This document shows, piece after piece, positions 16,727-25,617 of a DNA stretch of 34,028 bases. Source of the DNA: CAYRFQ01 sp964423615 (GTDB taxonomy: Bacteria; Planctomycetota; Planctomycetia; Gemmatales; Gemmataceae). The notes below the pieces were generated by a model. It was not told the origin of the DNA and made no database searches. It saw only the letters and a list, made by a program, of their open reading frames with translations. The stretch is taken from positions 1 to 34,028 of the forward strand of contig CAYRFQ010000085.1 in the NCBI GenBank assembly GCA_964423615.1. The letters run 5' to 3'. A program made the translations under genes and the position numbers. Positions within the stretch are counted from its first letter, which is position 1. Every line of letters begins with the position of its first letter.

Positions 16727-19700
16727 CTACGTTCTGGTTAACGCAGCCTTTTCACCATCGAGAGAAATCGAATTACCGTCTGTGTGGACATAGATGTCGT
16801 GCTGTGGGTTTGCAATATCAATTCCGATCTCGGCCAGACGTTGCAAGATTTGTGTGTGCAGATCGTGAATGACGGCAATCCGTTTGTCGAAGTCCGGGAG
16901 ATAACAAAGCATCATGAAGCGTAGCTTTCCGTCCTGAAATTCTTCCAGACCTGCAAGGGGGGCAGGCTCCCGCAAGACGAATGGATGTTCGGTGGCAATA
17001 CTTTTCAAGAGCTGTCGAATCACGTCGGGGTTGGATTGTTGTGGAGTGTTGACATAGATCAACACGCGGTTCGTTTTGCTCGACAACGTCCAGTTGAGGA
17101 CACGTCCCGTGATGAAATATTTATTCGGAACGATGTATTCCTTGCGATCCCATCCGTGGATTGTTGTGGCTCGCAGACTGATCTTCGTCACAACCCCAGA
17201 GACGTCGTCTACGGTGACGATGTCGCCTATTCGAATGGGGCGTTCGGTCAAGACTATCAAACCAGAAACGAAATTCGAGAAGATCTCCTGGAGCCCGAAC
17301 CCGAGACCGACAGTGGCGGCCGCGACTAACCATTGATACTGAGACCAACGAATCCCGATCATATTCAATGAGACGATTACACCAGTGATGACGAGTGCAT
17401 AGCGTAATAGTGCGCTGATGGCATAGCGAGAGCCTGCGTCTATGGGAAGTCGTTGCAAGAAGACCAACTCGAGGAATCCGGGTATATCTCGAGCTGCGAG
17501 GATCATGGCCACGACGACGAGCAAGGCTAATAATCCATGACGGAGGGTGATCGGAACGACTCGTTCGGCTTCGCTGATGGACCATAACGTGACTCGGTCC
17601 AAGATCCCAAGGGCTGGTAAGACGTCGGCCCAAATGAACCAAATTCCACCGAGGGCCAGAATCATTAACGCAAACTTGACGAGTTGACGGCTCTGCTCGC
17701 TCACTGTGACTACATCGATTTCGTCTTCGTCGGGTGCGTCCGGAATACCGCTTGGCTCTTCGTCGGGCTTCGGTTTCTTTTTCGCAGCGGCTTGTTTTTG
17801 TTCGAGTTGTCTGAAAGCGATGAATCGCCGATTGATCAGAAACCAACGAGTACACAAAGCACCGACGACCATCAATCCAACGAGATACCAAATGGTCGTG
17901 CGTAATCGGAACACGAGTTGATAGGCGGTATAGTAATACCCCGCGATGGCCAGGACTGCTAACAGTAAGGGAACCACAACTCCAATGCCATACCATAGAT
18001 AGCGGAAGCGATAGACGATCAAATCCGAATGGGCCAGGGCATAACTTCGGAGGATAGGACTGTTGGGACGTAACACGACGTGGGAAAACATTGCCACAAC
18101 AACGGTGAACGCAACGTATAGACACCGACCCAGAGAAGATTGATGAGCATCGTTTGGTTGAGCTTGGATCGTTGTAAATACGAAGACCAGCGGAATACTC
18201 GCGAACATATACCACGACAAATGGGATCGCAACACAGTTCGGGTTTGTTGTCTCCAACCGAAGTGAGATTCTCCCAATCCCTTTTCGCGACAAATCCACC
18301 GGAACAGCGCGACCGAGAACCAAATTTCGGCCGCCTTGGCGAGGCCGTAGGCAACAGCCGCGATGAAGACTTCACCCTCCGCGATGAGACGCAATCGCCA
18401 TGAGATCATCCAGAGGAACAAGGGCCAAAAAGCAGAAAGCAGGAACGTAATCCCAAGGGCTTCGGCGGTCGGTAAAAATGTTTGGCAACTGCCGTGCGAA
18501 GCCTGCTTTCCGATCGTTACGAGTCGGTATTCTAACCTTCTGTCATACCAGTAGTAGGAGACAAGAGCCGCGACGAACGGTAAGTAGAGTAATGGACTGA
18601 CGAGTACGTCCCACAATAGTCGGCCGAGTAACGTTCCCCACTGGAACGGGTTCAACAGCCATCCAAGGGCCGACAGAGCCGCGGGCGTGCATCCGATGCC
18701 GAGGACGATAGTACTTCGAACCCATAAGATGCGTTCGTCAACGTAGGCCCGATAGGTCTTGGTCTGTTTCAATAATTCCTCTTCGGTTTCCTTTATCGTT
18801 GTTAGGCGCGACAAATAGGTCGCCTGGTGATGGAGGAGTGAATCGATTATCTTCTTTCGTCTTTGCAGAATCTTTCGGATGCCGTTTTTGAGGTTAACTT
18901 CGTCGGCGGCATCTGACGTTCGAATGAGTTGGTTATAGGTCTTGTCGACTTCGGGTTCGAGAACGGCGAGGGACGAACGTTCGTCATCCCATTCGTAGAG
19001 TTGGACCTGGGCCTTCCGGATTTTTTCCTTGTGATCGTTGAGTTGCTTTCGAAGCCGCCAAAGCGCAGGCAAGGCAACCTTTTGATTACGGAGTAACGCT
19101 CCGGTGGTTTCATCGAGGCCCATCCTTTTGATTTTTTCTTTTGTGGTCGCGAATTGGGTCTTCAGCAGCAACAACAAGGACTGTGTGCGTTCCAGTTCTG
19201 AAGTTTGTTCTTGCGTTTGTTCGATTCGCTGCATGTTCTTCGCAGCCAGGTCCAAATTACGGTCACTGAGTGATTTCAACAGGCCTGGCAATGTGTCTGC
19301 GTCTTGCCGTACGTTGCGAATGATATCCCTTGCCTGGTCGACAAACCGGGTGGTCAACAGGTCACGTAGATTGTGAACCTGATCTTGGATTTGGGCAACT
19401 TGAAGGGCGGCGGCGTCTCGTCGGAGAGGTAATAGTGACTCGGTAGCGGCATAAGCTGCGACTTCCTTTTCCAACGCGAGGAGTTTTTGGCGAATTGATT
19501 CGCGCGCGGCGAGGACATATGTCCGGCGGGCCAGAGTCAGGTCTTTGTTTTCTTCGGCAGGGGGCGAGATGGAGAGTTGTCGTTGTAAATCGGTGAGCTT
19601 CTTCGAAAGGGTTGGGCGAATGCGTCCGATTTCTGCCCGTCGGGTTTGACGATATTCTGGTTCCGATTCCAGTTTACTTAATTTCTGTTTCGCAAGCGTG

Positions 19701-20101
19701 AGTCTTTCTACTTGTTCTCGGATGAGTTCTTCCAGTTGTTCATTTGTCTTTTTTCGCAGTTCCGGAGTGATCGAAGGAGGGTTCGTTGCTTGGAGTTGTT
19801 CGTCGAGTGCTTTCTTTTCGTTTGTGGTCGACTGAATTACGTTTGTAGATTTGTCGGCGTGATCTATCCAGATCTTGGAGAGTGTTAATTCGTCGAGTGC
19901 TTGTTGATATAACTGCTCGATCTTCTTTTTGGTCTCGGAATCAAGTTCCAAGTTCGCTTTGGCTTTCCGCAATCGGATTTGCACAAGAGATTGCGTAATG
20001 GTCAGTTCCCCTCGTGGCTGTTCAGGTTCTTGTGCCCATGAGGAGACGATGAACGAGCATAAACAGAGTAGACACACAGAACCTGACCGACGCAGTCTCA
20101 C
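16727..20101 (-). CDS. large MscS-family mechanosensitive channel (MscK/KefA-like architecture)
   Basis: 1124 residues. Signal peptide (cleavage near SSWA-QE), then about 400 residues of periplasmic coiled coil rich in Lys/Glu/Gln, about ten transmembrane segments from residue 450 to 900, and a C-terminal MscS module. The pore helix and beta domain are marked by GLGFGLQEIFSNFVSGLIVLTERPIRIGDIV near residue 925 and PNKYFITGRVLNWT further on. This matches MscK-type channels that open under hypo-osmotic stress. The start is GTG, supported by GAGGAG five bases upstream. A cytosolic charged loop after the TM block (KKKPKPDEEPSG) is unusual but plausible. Confidence 0.9.
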   Translation of the reverse strand: MRLRRSGSVCLLCLCSFIVSSWAQEPEQPRGELTITQSLVQIRLRKAKANLELDSETKKKIEQLYQQALDELTLSKIWIDHADKSTNVIQSTTNEKKALDEQLQATNPPSITPELRKKTNEQLEELIREQVERLTLAKQKLSKLESEPEYRQTRRAEIGRIRPTLSKKLTDLQRQLSISPPAEENKDLTLARRTYVLAARESIRQKLLALEKEVAAYAATESLLPLRRDAAALQVAQIQDQVHNLRDLLTTRFVDQARDIIRNVRQDADTLPGLLKSLSDRNLDLAAKNMQRIEQTQEQTSELERTQSLLLLLKTQFATTKEKIKRMGLDETTGALLRNQKVALPALWRLRKQLNDHKEKIRKAQVQLYEWDDERSSLAVLEPEVDKTYNQLIRTSDAADEVNLKNGIRKILQRRKKIIDSLLHHQATYLSRLTTIKETEEELLKQTKTYRAYVDERILWVRSTIVLGIGCTPAALSALGWLLNPFQWGTLLGRLLWDVLVSPLLYLPFVAALVSYYWYDRRLEYRLVTIGKQASHGSCQTFLPTAEALGITFLLSAFWPLFLWMISWRLRLIAEGEVFIAAVAYGLAKAAEIWFSVALFRWICREKGLGESHFGWRQQTRTVLRSHLSWYMFASIPLVFVFTTIQAQPNDAHQSSLGRCLYVAFTVVVAMFSHVVLRPNSPILRSYALAHSDLIVYRFRYLWYGIGVVVPLLLAVLAIAGYYYTAYQLVFRLRTTIWYLVGLMVVGALCTRWFLINRRFIAFRQLEQKQAAAKKKPKPDEEPSGIPDAPDEDEIDVVTVSEQSRQLVKFALMILALGGIWFIWADVLPALGILDRVTLWSISEAERVVPITLRHGLLALLVVVAMILAARDIPGFLELVFLQRLPIDAGSRYAISALLRYALVITGVIVSLNMIGIRWSQYQWLVAAATVGLGFGLQEIFSNFVSGLIVLTERPIRIGDIVTVDDVSGVVTKISLRATTIHGWDRKEYIVPNKYFITGRVLNWTLSSKTNRVLIYVNTPQQSNPDVIRQLLKSIATEHPFVLREPAPLAGLEEFQDGKLRFMMLCYLPDFDKRIAVIHDLHTQILQRLAEIGIDIANPQHDIYVHTDGNSISLDGEKAALTRT

Positions 20102-20180
20102 GTTTTCTCCTCACATTATTTACGGACCTAGAACGGTTCACGATTGCGTTGAGTACGGTTCGTCCTCGCTCAGATCTGGC

Positions 20181-20202
20181 TTCTCCCCACAAGCGGGGAG
20201 AA
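20181..20202. repeat. hairpin, 8-base perfect stem
   Basis: TTCTCCCC and GGGGAGAA enclose ACAAGC between the metallo-hydrolase stop and the MscS start. Without a T-tract it is not a canonical terminator; it may be a dispersed extragenic hairpin. Confidence 0.45.
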
Positions 20203-20329
20203 TGACTTTGAGCACGAATTAACTGTACCCAATACAACTGGGAATCGCTCTCAATTGTGCACTTTTTTTAGCAAGGTGTAGTGTAGGACAAGTTACGAGC
20301 CGTCCTGCTGGTGCGCATAGAACAAGAGG

Positions 20330-21019
20330 TTACACATCCATCCAATCGCCGGGTTTAAGAACAATGGGTTCGGCGTTGGTCTCGGCCTTTACGCGCTCTG
20401 CCCAGGTATTGACATCTTGTTGGATTGGCGGAAACGTATTGTAGTGGATTGGGAGGACTTTTTTGGGTTCGATGAATTTAATGGCGCGAATACTATCGTC
20501 TGGTCCCATAGTAAAGTAATCACCGATGGGGAGAATGGCCAAATCGATCCCTTCTTCTCCGATCAATTTCATGTCTCCGAACAACCCAGTATCTGCTGCG
20601 TTATAAATTTTTTGGTCCCCAGGCAAATACAGTATTACACCACATGGATTTCCACCATCACTGCCGTCTGGCAACTGTGAACCATGCCACGCTTGCGTCA
20701 ACTTGACGCGCCCGAACTCCAGGTTGACTCCCCCGCCATGCTGGAGCCCGTGCAAGTTCGTGAGGCCATGTTTGTTTTTGAACCAACCAGAAATTTCGAA
20801 ATTGGTGATGACGGTACTTTCATTTCGTTTGGCAATGTCGACGGTGTCACCGACGTGATCACCGTGGCCGTGTGAGACGATGATGAAATGGGCTTCGGCT
20901 TCATCGGGCTTGATGGCCGCTGTCGGGTTGCCGTTGAGAAACGGATCCATGAGAATCTTGTGGGTGCCGGTATCGACCAACAATGCCGAATGGCCCAGCC
21001 AACGTAGGCGGTTTGCCAT
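20330..21019 (-). CDS. UPF0173-type metallo-beta-lactamase-fold hydrolase
   Basis: 229 residues, the standard length for the UPF0173 (UlaG-like) family. The metal-binding HxHxDH is SHGHGDH with H50, H52, D54 and H55; later ligands are in AWHGSQL, NAADTGLFGDM and LPIHYNTFP. Such proteins are predicted hydrolases of phosphoesters or lactones. AGGAGGAATT upstream of ATG is a strong ribosome site. It is the first gene of the minus-strand run leading to mscS and holB. Confidence 0.9.
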   Translation of the reverse strand: MANRLRWLGHSALLVDTGTHKILMDPFLNGNPTAAIKPDEAEAHFIIVSHGHGDHVGDTVDIAKRNESTVITNFEISGWFKNKHGLTNLHGLQHGGGVNLEFGRVKLTQAWHGSQLPDGSDGGNPCGVILYLPGDQKIYNAADTGLFGDMKLIGEEGIDLAILPIGDYFTMGPDDSIRAIKFIEPKKVLPIHYNTFPPIQQDVNTWAERVKAETNAEPIVLKPGDWMDV

Positions 21020-21304
21020 TGTGAATTCCTCCTCGTTCGGAACGTTGCAAATCCTTGTGACCTAGGTGTACCACAATCTTGCGGGCAAGCTCAACGAAAA
21101 GTTCTTCCTCCGGGATTTCGAGGCTCTCGATGAAGAGATATCGTTGCAACTTCCCTGCGGATGCCTGGCTCCTCTGCGGAAGCAGTTTGGGAATAGGAGA
21201 CCGTCACAGCCGCCTGTAATGCGTTCGAAGTTCTGGGAAATTCGCAGTTCGTGACTACAATGTCACCAAAAAGATCCAGTAATTCTATCTCCCAAGAGAA
21301 CACG

Positions 21305-22078
21305 ATGATCGAAAAAACGTACAACCCCGGAGACTTGCTTTTTCAGGAAGGTGATTCCGGTGAAGATGCCTTCCTGATCAAAGAGGGTTCTGTTGAGATT
21401 CTTACTGATTATTCGACCACCCCAAAGCGGATGGGGGTCGTTGGTCCCGGGGCCGTCTTGGGCGAGATGAGCCTCATCGAGGAGCGTCCTCGAAGTCGGA
21501 CCGCGCGAGCGGTGGACAAGGTAGCGGTCACTCGCATGACACGGTCGGATTTTCATAAGCTGCTGCTGTCCGATCCAGAACGGTGCACGAGTTATTTGCG
21601 TTCGTTGTTCGAGAGGCTGCGGAATCTTGAAGGCCAACTTCAACAACTGACGGCCCAGGGTCACGAAATCGGTATGAAAGAAGCGGCGAAACTGCAAGTT
21701 AAACTGTTTCCACTTTCGCGCAGAACGGCTCAAATGTTGTCCGAGAGCGGGGTTGTGATTAGCTCGTTTCCCTGGCGTCTCGGACGGGCGTCAGAAGCTG
21801 ATGAACAAGAGGCCTTTGACTTGAATGATTTTTGGATTCTTGACGAGCAACCCTTCCAAGTGTCACGGAATCATATGTTATTCGATTGTCTGGCAAATGG
21901 TCAGATTGTCATCCGTGATCGCGGGAGTAAGCTCGGGACCGTCGTCAATGAGACCGTGTTGGGCGGGAGATCACACAACCGCAAAGAAGTTGAATTGGAC
22001 TCCGGAGACAACGTGGTGATTCTGGGGACGTGGAAATCACCATGGCGGTTTCGAGTCCGGGTCGAAGAGCTTAATTAG
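21305..22078 (+). CDS. cyclic nucleotide-binding domain fused to FHA domain
   Basis: 257 residues from ATG 21305 (an earlier ATG at 21251 adds 18 poorly conserved residues). Residues about 1-110 form a cNMP-binding beta roll: YNPGDLLFQEGDSGEDAFL, GPGAVLGEMSLIEERPRSRTA (phosphate-binding cassette). After a short coiled linker, the C-terminal half is an FHA domain with WRLGR, SRNHM and the NG...D.GSKLGT core, which binds phosphothreonine peptides. There is no DNA-binding helix-turn-helix, so it is a signalling adaptor rather than a CRP regulator. It ends eight bases into the opposing RHS remnant. Confidence 0.88.
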   Translation: MIEKTYNPGDLLFQEGDSGEDAFLIKEGSVEILTDYSTTPKRMGVVGPGAVLGEMSLIEERPRSRTARAVDKVAVTRMTRSDFHKLLLSDPERCTSYLRSLFERLRNLEGQLQQLTAQGHEIGMKEAAKLQVKLFPLSRRTAQMLSESGVVISSFPWRLGRASEADEQEAFDLNDFWILDEQPFQVSRNHMLFDCLANGQIVIRDRGSKLGTVVNETVLGGRSHNRKEVELDSGDNVVILGTWKSPWRFRVRVEELN

Positions 22079-22682
22079 TGAGAACTGCGAGGATTCTCGG
22101 TGGCTCGAGGAACGCTCCCAACGTAGTGTAAGAGCCGAGGCTCCAAAAGCCTCCAGATCTGAACAGCCCGAGGTGAGCCTCCCACTTAAGACTGATGCTC
22201 GGAATAATCTGGGGATCTCCCGTCCCGAATTCTACCGTGACACCATCACCCATCGTGACACCAATGAAGCCACTCGAATCAACTTGCGTTGTTGAGGAAT
22301 TCCTGACGTACCGGTAGAGATTGACGTCAGTGCTCGAGAACCCAAGAGGATCACGACTGATCCACCTCCCAATCGCCCGATCATAAAATCTCGCCCGGTT
22401 ATATTGCAACTCCGCTTCGGCATCCCATTCTCGTCCAGTCCACTTATACCTGTCCCCGAACGAAGCATTACTCTCACTGGTGATGTTGCCAAACCCATCA
22501 TAAACGATGGTGTTCTGAACGACACCCGAATTGTCGATTTCGTTATCACCGCCATCATCGCCAACACGGTCGTGGTGCGACGGAAGGCCGATGACTGTGT
22601 TGGGACGTTGTGGGTGCAGGAGAGGCCAAGGTTGTATTCTGGGTTTGAGGAAGGATGAGTGTGGCTGTGTTCTCCAAAATTC
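22071..22682 (-). pseudogene. RHS/YD-repeat core terminus with variable tip (orphan fragment)
   Basis: Reading on the minus strand, the frame is open from 22682 to the stop at 22071. It contains IVYDGFGNITSES, then the RHS core end YKWTGREWDAEAELQYNRAR and GRWISRDPLGF with NLYRYVRNS, followed by about 65 residues of non-conserved tip (GFIGVTMGDG onward). The conserved core of RHS proteins normally follows over a thousand residues of YD repeats; here only the last two are present. The variable tip is where RHS proteins carry their toxin, but this one is short and I recognise no toxin motif. No convincing start codon, so it is a remnant or an orphan tip. Confidence 0.75.
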
Positions 22683-22724
22683 TCAACAATTTGGGAAAAC
22701 GGCCTTGAGCAGGCCAAAATCGAT

Positions 22725-22771
22725 ACACATTGAATTTGGAAAAAAATGCGACCTCAATTTGGTTCGGTACA
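22725..22771 (+). repeat. direct repeat copy A (47 bases)
   Basis: Matches 24570-24618 with about five differences. Shared core is TGCGACC(T/A)CAATTTGGTTCGG preceded by a TTTGG and a run of A. It lies one base beyond the stop of the 186-codon orphan gene. Confidence 0.75.
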
Positions 22772-22772
22772 A

Positions 22773-23333
22773 TTATGGTCTCCCAACAGTCAACGGAGGC
22801 TGAATTATTCCGGATGTCAAAATTGACTTTATGTAACAATTTTTCATAGTCGGAGTTTCCTCACACATGATGAGCAGATTGGTGGCTTGGCCACGGTACT
22901 CACGACCCCACGTTGATACAAAAAGGTAAAAATAAGGGACGAGAGTACATCTGTCCCGAACAACTAACTCACTGCAATCATCTTCGAACGAGGGTTTTCC
23001 AAGGGTTATGTGTTCGAAATACAATTGCCAAAACTTAATTTCTGGTGGTTCACTCCACTTTTCTGCTGCAATTGCCAATACCTGTGAAAATCGGCTTTCG
23101 GCTTTTTGTAAAAACCCCTGGCCAAAAAATACACTAAACCCAGGATCAATGCATTGCCAGTAGATTGACGCTAAATTAATGAAAGCATCAAGAGGCGCAA
23201 GTTTCTGCAAGATCAAGTTTTCATAGGACACAACCAAATCCTCGATTAAGGATGGGGCTGTTTCTTGGATGTCTGGATAAGAAAGCGTAGCCACCACAAT
23301 ATCCTGCTGTTGAAGCTGTTCAAAAGAGATCAT
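22773..23333 (-). CDS. hypothetical protein, possible RHS-associated orphan/immunity-like gene
   Basis: 186 residues from ATG 23333 (a TTG at 23354 adds seven). The protein is acidic, helix-rich and soluble, without signal peptide, membrane helix or a motif I know (segments MISFEQLQQQDIVVATLSYP, FEDDCSELVVRD, STWGREYRGQA). The gene is AT-richer than the YD fragments on either side. It lies between two RHS fragments on the same strand, the place where immunity genes are kept in RHS loci, so an immunity role is a reasonable but unproven idea. No clear ribosome site. The gap 23334-23672 upstream holds nothing I can support. Confidence 0.6.
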   Translation of the reverse strand: MISFEQLQQQDIVVATLSYPDIQETAPSLIEDLVVSYENLILQKLAPLDAFINLASIYWQCIDPGFSVFFGQGFLQKAESRFSQVLAIAAEKWSEPPEIKFWQLYFEHITLGKPSFEDDCSELVVRDRCTLVPYFYLFVSTWGREYRGQATNLLIMCEETPTMKNCYIKSILTSGIIQPPLTVGRP

Positions 23334-23672
23334 AGTTGAAGCACTTTCTATCAATATTCAGAAAGAATGAACATAAAGGCGGTCGATTTGTACTCGATTC
23401 TCCCAAAGGGTAGGAGACCACTTGAACCACTCCTAACGGGATAGTTCTTGAAATCCATGTTCAAACACGAGAAATGTGTGCTTTCTGTTTGCTGGCTAAT
23501 GCACATGTTAGTTTTTCATTGCAAGCCAAAAATGCCTTGACAGTGGAGGACGAGTCAAACCAACGTGGTATCCCGTCGGTTCCCAAATTTGGATATCTCG
23601 TGATTATTAACACCCTGCGAAAAGAATGTGTGCACACATGTATACACAAGTCGTTAACAGACAAAGACTTTT
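23334..23672. other. non-coding or unrecognised AT-rich stretch
   Basis: About 340 bases between the orphan gene and the 160-base inverted-repeat element. A minus-strand frame of 102 codons (23461-23769) crosses the element's left arm and shows no convincing family motif. I see no RNA gene. Confidence 0.4.
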
Positions 23673-23832
23673 GGTAACACTTTACCAGTCTGAAGTAACT
23701 AAATCTGTAACTTGTTAGCTCGCAAGGAGTTCCAGTTTTCATGCGTCTGAAGAATCGCTTTGTTGCCACCGTCAGAAACTCTTGTGATTCTTGGATTTAT
23801 GGAAACCTACTTCAGACTGGTAAAGTGTTACC
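23673..23832. mobile_element. 160-base element with perfect 25-base terminal inverted repeats
   Basis: GGTAACACTTTACCAGTCTG plus AAGTA (23673-23697) is repeated as its exact complement at 23808-23832. The right arm coincides with the point where YD-repeat homology stops (FDYNGRNQIEQI then stop), so the element or a larger ancestor inserted into that gene. No target duplication is evident and the left flank is not RHS, implying a deletion on that side. The 110-base interior has no gene. It has the form of a MITE or of an IS deletion product. Confidence 0.65.
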
Positions 23833-24400
23833 GGATTTGTTCGATCTGATTGCGACCATTGTAATCGAACTCAATCGATATCTCGGCTGTGCCATCGACG
23901 ATGGTGCGAGAACTGAGGTTGCTGGCATCGTCGTAAGTCGATGTCGTGAGACTACCCTGCGAGTCCTCCACGACGGTTCGGTTATCCGAGTCGTCGTACG
24001 TGAACGTGAGTGTCTGTCCCCAGATGTCCTTGGCCGTGACAACTCGGTTCAACTCGTCGCACGTCGTGGTGTACGTGCCGTCAGCATCGGTCGCGGTCAA
24101 CTGGTTGCCGTTGTCGTCATAACTGTAAGTCATGGTCTCCACGGGTTTGCCCGAGGTGTACCAAATCTGAGTCGTCATTCGATTCAAAGAATCAAATTCG
24201 AAGCTCCGTCGACGCCCCAACCGGTCCGTCGAGGACGTCATCAATCCCACGGCGTTGTAGGCAAACGTGGCGGTGTTGCTGTGCGGATCGGTCTCGGAGA
24301 CTTTCCGGTTGAGTCTGTCGTAAGCGGCGAACGTCGTGGTGTTGCCCGACGTATCGATCCTAGCCTCCGACCCCGTTGATGCTAGGAGTCGCGTTCCTTC
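23828..24400 (-). pseudogene. internal YD-repeat (RHS) fragment
   Basis: The minus-strand frame is open from 24400 to 23828. It carries at least six YD-type repeats: FAAYDRLNRKVSETDP, FAYNAVGLMTSSTDRLGR, FEFDSLNRMTTQ, YSYDDNGNQLTATDADG, CDELNRVVTAKDIWGQ, FTYDDSDNRTVVEDSQG and YDDASNLSSRTIVDG. These build the shell that encloses the toxin in RHS/Tc proteins. There is no N-terminal part, no signal sequence and no core end; the 3' side is cut by the inverted-repeat element at 23832 and the 5' side fades near 24370. A proper start codon is not seen. Confidence 0.8.
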
Positions 24401-24569
24401 TCACGATGGAGTCCACCCTGCGAAGGAGGGTACGTTCCCGAAGAGGCTTCGCACCCCGGATTACTCCGTACGCACGCTCTGGTAGGAGACTGCGAGCAGC
24501 ATCGCAGGTGAGTCATTCTTCTTCCTCCCGACGATTCACATAGACATCAGCGACTTCGTGTCGCAAGTT

Positions 24570-24618
24570 ACACATTTAATTTGGGAAAAAAAATGCGACC
24601 ACAATTTGGTTCGGCACA
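24570..24618 (+). repeat. direct repeat copy B (49 bases)
   Basis: Counterpart of 22725-22771 in the same orientation, about 1.85 kb away. It directly precedes the group-II-intron-like motif. The two copies bracket the orphan gene, the 160-base element and the YD fragment. Confidence 0.75.
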
Positions 24619-24676
24619 GGTGAGGGCTTGACCCCGATGCCGGGAAAGGCGTACGTCCGGTTCTGAAGGGAGTGAC
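24619..24676 (+). ncRNA. possible group II intron fragment (domain preceding the intron ORF)
   Basis: The bases CCGATGCCGGGAAAGGC and GTACGTCCGGTTCTGAAGGG fold as a stem (CCGATGCC with GGCGTACGTCCGG) around GGGAAA and end with CGGTTCTGAAGGGAG. This closely resembles the conserved segment just upstream of the reverse-transcriptase ORF in many bacterial group II introns. No reverse transcriptase or domain V follows: the HEAT lipoprotein gene ends at 24706 on the other strand. If real, it is a relic. The 24401-24569 stretch upstream has GC-rich stems (for example GAAGAGGCTTC) and may be part of the same RNA; I see no gene there. Confidence 0.4.
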
Positions 24677-24705
24677 ATGAACACCACTCTCGTACTTGAC
24701 CACAT

Positions 24706-25617
24706 CTACTTTGCCAAAATCTTCCTAACTGCTCGTCTCGCATATGAGTGCACTGGAATTGAATAGAATTTTGGGGATTGGCTCCACGGTAGCTGTTCTT
24801 GCCGGACTTGGACTCGAATTAAGTTTTCCGTTTTTCTAATTGAGGCACGTAGATCAGGAATGGCTGGACCTGCGTCTTTTCCAATTTGTCCAAGAGTAAA
24901 CATGATCTGCGCTCGCACAGTGGCTGATTTATGGTCAAGGTTTTCCCTCAGATCATGCAAAGCAACGACTGCTGGAGGACCGATTTCGCCGAGGAGTCGT
25001 GCAGACAGGTTTGCGAGTGTATCCGAGCAGTGAAGACCTTGCGCAATCACCCGAATCATAGTTTTATCACGCTGAATTTGCCAAAGCGCCCAAGCGGCAT
25101 ACAGTTTAACAGCTTGATTTTGATCCGTGAGCAGTGTCTTTACCGTCGGCACGATTTTTATAGCTGCTCGTGCTTTACTAAGTCGACCGAGACCAGCACA
25201 GGCCTGAGCCCGAGTACCTGACGATGGAGAATTTAGGAAGCGAGAAAGATGACTCACCACCACTTCACTGTCAGTTTGTTCGAGGTCATAATACACGGCC
25301 AACAACAGCATGACTCGCTTGGAAGTCTGAAGATTCTTTGGCAACTCCTTGAGTATAATGAACTTCTTTGAACCTCTCCATTTTATTTCTGAATCCAAGA
25401 GCATCATGATCGTTAAATCACTGGTGAGATGGCTATGAATTAATGGAAACAGATCAGGACGTTGGTGGGGATATTTTTCGAATGTTTGAGAGAAAAGATG
25501 ATCAAAAATTCGACAATCACATTTTACATCGGGCGAAGATACGGCCGGAGACACCAAACAGCATCCACTGAGTATGACAGACAGAATAGATGGCCATGCC
25601 AAGACAAAAGTGTGCAT
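24706..25617 (-). CDS. HEAT-repeat lipoprotein
   Basis: 303 residues. N-terminal signal with lipobox ILSGC (Cys19), so probably lipid-anchored. Five or more HEAT-like helical pairs follow from about residue 110: LSRFLNSPSSGTRAQACAGLG, IVPTVKTLLTDQNQAVKLYA (then AWALWQI), IAQGLHCSDTLANLSARLLG, LHDLRENLDHKSATVRAQIM and IPDLRASIRKTE. HEAT domains are protein-interaction scaffolds and are abundant in planctomycetes. Single gene; upstream lies the first 262-base element (102 bases away). Function unknown. Confidence 0.8.
   Translation of the reverse strand: MHTFVLAWPSILSVILSGCCLVSPAVSSPDVKCDCRIFDHLFSQTFEKYPHQRPDLFPLIHSHLTSDLTIMMLLDSEIKWRGSKKFIILKELPKNLQTSKRVMLLLAVYYDLEQTDSEVVVSHLSRFLNSPSSGTRAQACAGLGRLSKARAAIKIVPTVKTLLTDQNQAVKLYAAWALWQIQRDKTMIRVIAQGLHCSDTLANLSARLLGEIGPPAVVALHDLRENLDHKSATVRAQIMFTLGQIGKDAGPAIPDLRASIRKTENLIRVQVRQEQLPWSQSPKFYSIPVHSYARRAVRKILAK

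Noticed and set aside
17121..18323. 400-codon minus-strand frame inside the MscS gene
   Set aside because: Alternative frame of the channel gene; Arg/Ser-rich with no motif, whereas the main frame has continuous membrane helices and the MscS signature.
20901..21149. 82-codon minus-strand frame overlapping the metallo-hydrolase start
   Set aside because: The first 40 codons look protein-like (IESLEIPEEELFVELARKI), but the rest overlaps the hydrolase gene out of frame and no family is recognised.
23461..23769. 102-codon minus-strand frame with a THSFRR segment, briefly considered a tyrosine recombinase remnant
   Set aside because: Only one short segment resembles the integrase HxxR box, the following residues do not fit, and the frame crosses the arm of the 160-base inverted-repeat element.
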